From Impatiens glandulifera (Eukaryota > Streptophyta > Magnoliopsida > Ericales > Balsaminaceae): a stretch of DNA of 64,000 nt. Under the pieces are notes generated by a model. It was given only the letters and a program-made list of their open reading frames with translations, had not been told where the DNA came from and did no database searches. Below, in pieces: positions 56,318 to 64,000 of this stretch. Numbering within the stretch: the stretch's first letter is position 1; each line of letters opens with the position of its first letter. Position numbers and translations under genes: made by a program. Location of the stretch: contig NC_061862.1 of assembly GCF_907164915.1 (NCBI RefSeq), forward strand, positions 8,357,505 to 8,421,504, given 5' to 3'.

Positions 56318-58740
56318 TGTTGACTTTCAACAAAAAGGATTAGAATTATGTGATAAAATACTTTTATCAAGATTTTCATCAACAACATTAATATTAAATT
56401 CAATAGAAGCAAGATCATAGAGATTGGAATCTTCGTCAATGTATAAGAATGAAGGAAGAGAATTGTCCTTTATTTCACACACTAACATGAGGAAAGGAAA
56501 CACATGTTCATGGAAAATAATATCTCTACTAATAATTATTTTTTCAGAATCAAGATCATATGTTTTATATTCATTTTTGCCCATCATTATATCCCAAAAA
56601 AAATATATTTTAAGGCTCTCGAATCAAAGGATTCGCAACATAGCATAAACAACAAAAAATTCGAATACTTGAATAATCTAGTTCATGTCCATATAACATG
56701 TAAAATTGTGTTTTCCACCTAAGAATCATAGTGGGCAATCTGTTTATAAGAAATGTGACCATAAGAATTGAGAATTGCCATAATTTAGATGGTAGTTTAG
56801 ATTTAAAAATCAAGCTCGGACAACATAAAGCAAATACTTGTGTTTACGCTCCACTACACCATTCTGACATGGAGTATATACACAAGTACGTATAATGCCA
56901 TAAGATTGAAACAAAATTTGATATTCAACACTTATGAATTCACTCTTATTGTCTGTTCGAATTATGTTCGAATTATTTTAACAGATTTATCAAACTGATT
57001 TTTAACAAGAATCAAGAAATCTTTTCAATTTTTAAGTACTTGACACTTATCCAAGTGTATTGACTATAATCATCTACTATATTAAGCATAAACGGGGTGT
57101 TTGTGAAACAAGATTCACAATAAGGATCCCAAATATCCACATGTATAAACTGGAAAAGGAAATCATATTTGTTTTGACTTAATGGAAATTTGATCTTATC
57201 TAAATATTTTTAACTGACTGCTCAATTAAGAATTTTGAAATGAATGAATAATACTTCACATCAACGGATGACCAAGACATTTATGTCAAACACTATCTAA
57301 GCATTAGAATTCATAAATAAAGTCTATCATGGATGCATGAATTATCCTTTTGGTTATTGAAACTAAAATAGTCTAAAACATAGATTTTCCTTCAAGATCC
57401 TACAAAAGACATTTATTTGTGAAAAGGTTAATAACAAGTGAAAATCCTTAGCCAATTTGGAAACCGTTATTATGTTATATTTGAAATATGATATGTATAG
57501 GAAATCTGTTAAGTTCAATTGTGGATGAACTCTCTCATTGAACCCCATTTGTTTCACAAATTTAAAAGATTCATCAGATAAGTGAAAATGAAAAAAATGG
57601 CTGATTGTTCTAAGATTATGCATCATGTTTAGATTAGAACATACATATCTACTAGCTCCTGTATCTATAATACATTAAACATATCTCATATAATCGTTCA
57701 ATGAAAAAGCATATAAGAATGAATTCATACCTGCATATCCACCACAAAGAACAAAGTTAACCTGATTTGCTTTGAGTGCATTCACAATCTCTTGTTTAAT
57801 CAACACAGTAAGTTCAGTTGGTGCATCATCAACATTCTTTCCAGCATCAATAGAGTAATCAACCATGTTAATTTTGTTTATTCCTTTCACAGTCATATCC
57901 CTATAGCCTTTTTACCCGTCTGGAAATCTCAAAAGTTTGAAACATCCATCGACATTTTGCCTTTATCCTTTTTTTTCTTTCAGACTTTCCTGAATTAGTG
58001 AATTTGTTGAATGTCTCTTTGTTCATCATTGTCAAGTTTCTCAAACTATTATCAAATCCAATCATATTAACCATCATAGAATCGTTCTGTTGTTCAACAA
58101 GAAGTAACATGAAATAGGATTTGTTGACATCTCGCAACTGATCCATTTTCAGAATTTGTCTCCACAAATTCATATACACCTCATTCAATCCCATCAGGAA
58201 TTGAATCAATTTATCTGTGGACAAAATTTATCTAAAGTTCCCTAGGTACTTGAAAGACAGTACAACTCATCCCTGAGATTTTTGGTTTGGAGAAATAAAC
58301 ATCAAGCGACATAATATCTTGAACAATACTATTGATCTTCTTCTATAAATTGAACAGGAGAATACCATTGCTCTGTCCATATCACATATGAAACTCAATC
58401 CAAACTCCCTAGCCGATGTGGTGTAGATGAAGAACTTATAAATTTATTTCGAAATTCAGTTAAGAATCCATGATCGAACCATACAATCGACACGATTCCA
58501 ATGCTCGATTTCAACAGTTCCTTCCTTTGGCTTCGCACAAGTAAATTTATCTTGTGCATAGCTTCATCTTAGCACCAACCACAATTTTCACCGCTAGACT
58601 CCAGCTGAGAAAATTTCATTTTGCTAACTGGATGGACACAAGGCTTGTACCAGGATGATCGGAATTGTGAAGAAGTAGAAATTCATTTTTAAACTTTGAT
58701 CTTACATCACTCATTTTCTCAACAATGACTTTTTCTTCTA
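56318..58740 (-). pseudogene. Old copia integrase, protease and gag remnant
   Basis: Minus strand from right to left: gag KLIQFLMGLNEVYMNLWRQILKMDQLRDVNKSYFMLL (58210-58080; the satellite unit occurs once), NDSMMVNMIGFDNSLRNL, QEIVNALKANQVNFVLCGGY, then protease CIIDTGASRYVCSNLNMM with an intact DTGA (~57670). GAG-pre-integrase and integrase pieces follow (SKLPSQLWQFSILMVTFLINRLPTM; LDYSSIRIFCCLCYV), then the spacer to 56323. It is the most complete copy of this family and shows the unamplified gag. Confidence 0.8.
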
Positions 58741-58752
58741 GCTCTGATACCA
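58741..58752 (-). other. Primer-binding site of the old minus-strand copia
   Basis: Reverse complement TGGTATCAGAGC, directly next to the LTR end TTTCTAGA. Part of it (GATACCATCTAGA) is repeated at 58829 by the duplication within the LTR. Confidence 0.85.
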
Positions 58753-59049
58753 TCTAGAAATTAGGTTAATAGTGAGAGATATGTAGGAGAAAAATAATAT
58801 AAAAACTTAACTTACTTTGTGAAGGGATGATACCATCTAGAAATTAGGTTAATAGTGAGAGATATGTAGGGAGAAAAATAATATAAAAACTTAACTTACT
58901 GTGTGAAGGGATGAACCAAATGAATTAGTTACCAAAGGTTTAAACAAACTATTTACACATTACTAACAACATTAAGCTGGGAATAACAACTTATAGGAAA
59001 TAATCACATACATATTAGTCTACCATAAGGTATATACTCTAAGTGTTAA
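58753..59049 (-). repeat. 5' LTR of the old minus-strand copia, with 83-bp tandem duplication
   Basis: Matches 45596-45847. The segment from GATACCATCTAGAAATTAGG to GTGAAGGGAT is repeated 83 bp on (58746 and 58829), so the duplication crosses the LTR-PBS boundary. The outer end reads GTTAAC where TGTTAA is expected after reversal. In minus orientation this is the promoter-bearing LTR. Confidence 0.72.
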
Positions 59050-59590
59050 CCGTGTTCAAAGAAATAATGCTACTACTGAGAGGTGTTCAAACCCCATTTT
59101 GAATATGCAAATGTGAACAATATTAATCAAAATGACTAATCAAGAGTTTCATTCATATAGACTATATAGTGTTTGATTATATTTAATCAAACTGGACAAA
59201 CAGAAGAAATCTTCTAAAGTTCTCATAAGTATTCATCAATTCAATGATCACGACAGAAATTTGAATATAAAGAACAATCACACAATTATAGACTATTGAG
59301 AAGTCATTTGAAAGACGCATTAGACTAAACATTGAATCCGTATATAACTCTTGATGGGAATTATTCTCACTCATGATGCATCATAATTCGATTGTTAATG
59401 ATCATCACCATTAACGTGATAGAGAAATAAAAGATAGAATGCAAACAACAAATACAATGGAAATCTCTGAAATCAAGTAATACCATGAGGGAACACCAAA
59501 ATTATATAGGAACATTAGAATCTAAATACAATGGCGCTACAGAAAAAAAACACCGAAAATCAGAATCTTGATTCCTAAATCAATGTCTTT
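59050..59590 (+). repeat. Copy of the J-domain gene 3' flank
   Basis: Matches 44300-44850: AATGCTACTACTGAGAG, CCATTTTGAATATGCAAATGTG, CATTGAATCCG and ATGAGGGAACACCAAAAT.ATATAGGAACAT occur in the same order. It runs directly into the exon 5 duplicate, giving a tandem layout of flank followed by the gene's 3' part. Confidence 0.7.
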
Positions 59591-59609
59591 GAACAGTTAT
59601 AAAATGTAG

Positions 59610-60234
59610 GTCACTGAGGAAGACATTGAACAGTTTGAAGCAACCTACCGAGGATCTGAGTCAAAAAAGAATGATTTGTTTGACCAGTTCAAAAAGTACA
59701 AGGGTAACATGAACAAGTATGTACATTTAGTATTACATACCGCTGAAAGCAAGTAGTCTTGCCAGAAAATTCTTAAAACATGTTTTCACCTCTGTAGGCT
59801 CTTCTGTTCAATGCTATGTTCTGATCCTAAGCTGGATTCCCACCATTACAAAGATATTGTCGACGAGGCAATTGAAAAGGGTGATTTGAAGTCAACAAAA
59901 GCATATGAAAAATGGTGTAAGAAAGTATCGAAAATGAAACCTTCCACAAGTCCTCTGAGGCCAAGGCGCAAGTAAGTCATATATATATAGTTTGAGATTT
60001 CGTTGATGAATCTGATTTGAAAATATGGCTTATCTTATTTTTGGCAGTGGAAAGGAGGAGACTGAAGATTTATATGCAATGATAACACAGAAAAGGAATG
60101 AGAGGAAAGGTAAGTTTGATTCGTTGTTTGCGAAATATAGTGGTGGTGGGAGCAAAGTGGAATCAGAACCTACTGATGAGGAGTTTGAAGCCATATAGAA
60201 GAAACTCGAAAGCAAAATGAAAACCAAGAAGTAA
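59610..60234 (+). pseudogene. Duplicated exons 5-7 of the J-domain gene (with introns)
   Basis: Exon 5' 59610-59716, exon 6' 59798-59971 and exon 7' 60048-60234 match 43056-43686 in order, length and splice sites, including both introns. This is a DNA-level duplication, not a retrocopy. Homology begins inside intron 4 (AGTTATAAAATGTAG). Exons 1-4 with the J domain and the promoter are absent. CAG became TAG at 60196-60198, cutting off the last ~12 codons. Several replacements (e.g. IANGD to IEKGD) are visible. It cannot encode a J protein. Confidence 0.9.
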
Positions 60235-61380
60235 ATTTGGATTTGGAAATGCAACTGAAATTGGTTTATGAAGTAGTATTAGTTTGATGATACTTTTGAC
60301 TATTTGAGCATTGGGGCTTGTTGTATCAAGTCTTTAAGAAGAAATCAACTGAAATTTTGTTTGGATCATGGTTTTCCTCTCATTGAAATATTATTATTAT
60401 GCTCATAAGTTTTGCATGTTATATATAGCATTTTAAATTATTATGCAGATCATTAGATTTCTCAAAGTCTTGAATAGCAAACACTTGAGTCATAATGACC
60501 ATTTTAGAAAAACAACCCCAAGAACTATTGAGATCTCAATCAACATGTCTCCTACATAAATAGATGTTAATAATAAACTATCACAAAGAAGCAGTCTCCT
60601 AATCTAGTGAAACTCTTCAAGCATGTCCACCTGCATGCTATATAAATTCCAAAAATGAATGCTACTGCTGAAAAACTGTCTGAAGAAGTCAAAAACTCTC
60701 CATAGTTAGCCTTTTATCCAAAGAATGCTGCTACTAGTGAGGATTAGGAAAGACAAATTTTCAGGTATTGGGTAACCCAGAACTCCATCGTAAAAACCGG
60801 GTAGCTAGGTGGCTCAAAATATCCAGCCCCAAATGGACTGATACCCGGAGCAATATATTTATAAAAAACTTATTTTATAAATTTTAACAACTTTGAATAC
60901 ATCTCAAAATTTTATAATCTAAGATCCTTATTTGAAATGAATGAATCAATTATTTACTTAGCTGTAAAGCCTGTAATTTGTTCAGTTTTCTATCTTAAAA
61001 AAATCTTGAGCCTACACACAAGTATGTAAAATCACCATGGACCTTCTTGGTCCTCGACTAGAACTGTGTAATTATCAGATCTAACCTCATTTTATCCGAA
61101 ACCAAACAATCAAGCCACCGCTGCTGCCATGCATAATAAATAATACTGCTGAGAGTTTGAAGAAACCTCATTTTGCATATGCACATAAATGTGAACTAAC
61201 TTACCTACCTAATTCTAAAGAATCCCCTGAATATTACACCAGGAAATTCAAGTTTAAACAATATTAAACGAAATGACTGATTCAATCAAGATTTCATTCA
61301 TACTAGTGTTTGATTTTATACCATCCAAGTACAAGCAAAATCAAACTAGCCCAAACTCTTTAACTAGAAATAAAAAAAAA
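60235..61380 (+). repeat. Duplicated 3' flank following the exon 5-7 copy
   Basis: Collinear with 43690-44560 in blocks (GAGCATTGGGGCTTG, ATTATTATGCTCATAAG, TGAATGAATCAATTATTTACTTAGC, CTGAGAGTTTGAAGAAACC), with a ~400-bp insert at 60440-60860. That insert includes a block like 45480-45540 and a GGTAACCCAGAAC...ACCGGGTAGC stretch (~60768-60810). No gene. Confidence 0.65.
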
Positions 61381-61559
61381 TAATATTTTAAAAATTAATT
61401 AAAATTTCAACTTTTTTATCAAACAAAGTTTTCTAAAAAAACAAAATTAAACAAACTATGTAATTGTGAACTAATTTGTATTATTTAGATAAAAATAATA
61501 ACAAGATAGACACTAAAATTTTAGTCTACTAATTTACTTAAAATTATTCCAAACCAATA

Positions 61560-62545
61560 AATAAATTAATTTTTAACTGGATGCTCAGTTAGAAATTTTA
61601 AAATGAATGAAAAATACTTCACATCAACAAAAGGATGACCAAGACGTTTATGCCAAATTTCCAAACTATTACAAGAATAAACTCTATCATAGATGCATGA
61701 GTTATCCTTTTGGTTATTGAAACTAAAATAGTCTAAACATAGAAATTTCCTTCATTTTTCCCACCGTCAATGTGTCTTTCTTTTAAAAATCCTACAACAG
61801 ACATTTATTTATGAATAACAAATGAGAATCCTTAGTCAATTTGAAAACCGATAATAGATAATATTTGAAATCTAGTATGTATAGAACATCTATTAAGTTC
61901 AATTGTGGATGGACTCTCACTAAACCCAATTGTTTCACAATTTTAAAAGATCTATCATTCTTAGATTACAACATACATGTCCACTAACTCTTGTATCAAT
62001 AATCCATGAACCATATCTCATATAATCATTTATTGAAAAAACATATAATAATGAATTCACACTTGCATATACATAACAATGAGCAAAGTTAACCTAATTT
62101 CCTTTGTGTGCATTCACAATCTCTTGTTAAATCAGCATAATAAGTTCAGTTGGTGCATCATTAACCATCTTTCCAACATCAATAAGAAATCAAGCATGCT
62201 AACTTTTTTTTTCTTTTCTTTCACAATTATATCCCTAAAACCTTTGTACCAATCTAGAAATCCCAAGAGTTTGAATCATCCAAACATTTTGCCTTTAGTG
62301 AATTTGTTGAATGTCTCCTTAATCATTATTGTCAAGTTTCTCAAACTATTATCAAATTATATTAATCACCGTTGAATCGTTCTATCAACATGGAATAGAC
62401 TTGGTTAATGTTTAGCAACAGATCCAATTTTAAAATTTATCTTATAACCTATATATACATCTCATTCAATCCCAACAAAAATTGAATTAATTTATTAGTG
62501 AACAATTTATCAAAAGTTCCCTTTGATGTGTAACATTTACAAATA
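61560..62545 (-). pseudogene. Copia gag-protease fragment (same family as copies A-C)
   Basis: Collinear with 57210-58240 in minus orientation: the WQTLHHQR... spacer near 61640, LKDRSFKIVKQLG, a decayed protease near 61990 (WIIDTRVSGHVC), and gag pieces including one copy of the satellite unit near 62440-62530. It is shortened by many deletions. Confidence 0.65.
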
Positions 62546-62559
62546 TACATATGGTAACA

Positions 62560-63660
62560 AGTGACAATCAATCTCGAAGTGTTTCACAAACTGTAATTCA
62601 CCCATTGTCAATCTTTAAGTGTTTTTAACCAAGTAAAAATATATATCAGCAAGAATATAAGTCACCCATTGTAATTCAAAATCTAAAGCATCCATACTTC
62701 GATATTCTGCCTCAGCTGATGACCTTGACAAAATAGGTTGTTTCTTAATTTGCACGAGATTAATGAATCTTCTAAAAAAACTGCAAAATCAGTAAACGAC
62801 TTCCTTGTATAAACACAAGGAGTCCAATCAACATAACAGTAACACTAAGTGAATTATGTATTCCATAAAACAAACCCCTTGATGTATTTCACCAATTTAA
62901 GAGCAATTTCCCAATGAGGTATCAAAAGATTATGCACAAAATGACTAAGATTTTGAACATAAATAATATCTGGTCAAGTAAAATCAAGATAAAATAAACA
63001 TTCAATCAATCTTATGTACTTATCTGGATTAACAAGAACAACTCCATAAGTAGTACAAAGTTTAAGACATTTAATCATAGGTGCTTTAGCAGGCTTAACT
63101 CCCAATAAACCAACATTTTTAACTATATCTAGAGCATATTTCATTTGATTAGCATAAATTCTTTTATTTATTTTTGCAATTTCTAATCCCAAAAACATCT
63201 AGCAATCAATACATCATCCACATATATCAATTATACCATAAAGGAATCAATTTTTTTTCTTAATAAATAGACAGTTATAATGGGAACCATATAAAATTCT
63301 TTTTCCAAATACCATGTAGAAAAACATTATTAATGTCAACTTGGTGTAAATACCAATATTTGGCAGCAAATTTAACAACAAAGGGAAATACTTTCATTAT
63401 AATCAACACCCTCTTTTTGAAAAAATAAATAACTTTAGTCACTAACTTTAACTTATGATTGTTAATTGTTCCATCAACATTTAACTTCAGTTTATAGACC
63501 CATTTAGATCGAACAGTTTTTTACCTTTTGGTAATTCAATCAATACCCAGGTTTGGATTTTTTTAGAGCATCTTACTCGCTCCATCATACGTGTATGGTA
63601 AATATAACACCAACCAGTAAAAGTGAAATCATTACACCTCAATTTGTTAAAATAAATTTT
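62560..63660 (-). pseudogene. Copia RNase H / RT fragment
   Basis: Minus strand: RNase H and RT pieces, including SRSSAEAEYRSMDALDFELQWV-like sequence near 62730-62660 and FLGLEIAKINKRIYANQMKYALDIVKNVGLLGVKPAKAPM (63195-63065; usual 'FLG.E.A....G....Q.KY..D.L...G..G.KP...P'). The DADWAGD..DRKST region is decayed. RT N-terminal words lie near 63310-63560. Its left edge touches the gag fragment, so the pieces are not in natural order and reflect two truncated insertions or a rearrangement. Confidence 0.68.
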
Positions 63661-63680
63661 GTAAGACAATTCATCAAATA

Positions 63681-64000
63681 AATAATGCTACTGCTGAGAG
63701 TTGTTCAAACCCCATTTTGAATATACAAATGTGAACTAAGAGTTCCAAAGGTAATTCAAGTTTGAGACAAACAGAAAAATCTTCTCAAGTTCTCATAAGT
63801 ATTCATCAATTCAATGCTCACAGTAGAAATCAGAATATAAACAATCACACAATTATAGACTCTATTGAGAATCCATTTGAAAGACACATTAGACTAAACA
63901 TTGAATTCGTATATAACTCTTGATGATGCATCATCTATTCCATTGTTACTGATTATCACCATTAAGGTTCTAGAAAAATAAAAAATACAATGGAAATCTC
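63681..64000 (+). repeat. Third copy of the J-domain gene 3' flank (runs off the window)
   Basis: Matches 59060-59460: AATAATGCTACTGCTGAGAG, CCATTTTGAATAT.CAAATGTGAAC, GACAAACAGAA.AA.CTTCT, TCACACAATTATAGAC and AAACATTGAATTCGTATATAACTC. It continues past the window end, so further exons could follow. Confidence 0.68.

Noticed and set aside
1..64000. CRISPR arrays, bacterial defence systems, riboswitches, rRNA or tRNA genes
   Set aside because: The sequence is plant nuclear. The periodic arrays are retrotransposon minisatellites without spacer-repeat structure, and no RNA-gene core sequences were recognised by eye. A tRNA scan would be needed to exclude a decayed tRNA.

Overview
This window is plant nuclear DNA, almost certainly from a eudicot. 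The evidence is four plant-type genes with GT-AG introns, AT-rich spacers, and many layers of LTR retrotransposons primed by the initiator-Met tRNA motif TGGTATCAGAGC. I cannot name the species. There is no bacterial operon, CRISPR array, rRNA or recognisable tRNA gene.

Only about 35.2-43.7 kb is gene-bearing. In order it holds a secreted GH28 pectinase-like gene (three exons, +), a small single-exon gene for the plant ESSS-type subunit of mitochondrial complex I (+), an A20/AN1 stress-associated zinc-finger gene (-), and a seven-exon J-domain gene of the DNAJC9/ATJ6 type (+). These look intact. They act in cell wall, mitochondrion, stress signalling and nuclear chaperoning, and do not form one pathway. 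From memory, the Arabidopsis homologues of the first two also lie side by side.

Left of the genes: 1-14.7 kb holds three degenerate plus-strand copies of one Ty1/copia family. The third carries about 35 copies of a ~139-bp satellite made from a piece of its own gag gene. A short non-autonomous copia with three LTR copies (173-1908) and a Mutator-like MITE (7113-7292) sit in these copies. At 14.7-24.4 kb are a PIF/Harbinger fragment and a hAT transposase gene split by a SIRE-like solo LTR and by a young copia with 330-bp LTRs differing at one visible site, followed by a copia gag fragment. At 24.4-30.3 kb is a truncated SIRE-like element with a 1.67-kb LTR. At 30.3-35.2 kb are AT-rich spacer and DNA-transposon remnants.

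Right of the genes: the last three exons and 3' flank of the J-domain gene are duplicated with their introns near 59.6-61.4 kb, with more flank copies at 59.05 and 63.7 kb. Between gene and duplicate lies an old minus-strand copia (45.6-59.05 kb). It is split by a 3.4-kb non-autonomous LTR element and by a long solo-LTR-like element, which in turn carries an internally deleted Ty3/gypsy element flanked by an unusual 158-bp direct duplication.

I found no clear new cellular system. The best novelty candidates are the gag-born satellite array, the 158-bp duplication at the Ty3 insertion, the three-LTR non-autonomous copia, and the young copia that is coding-dead yet has near-identical LTRs.
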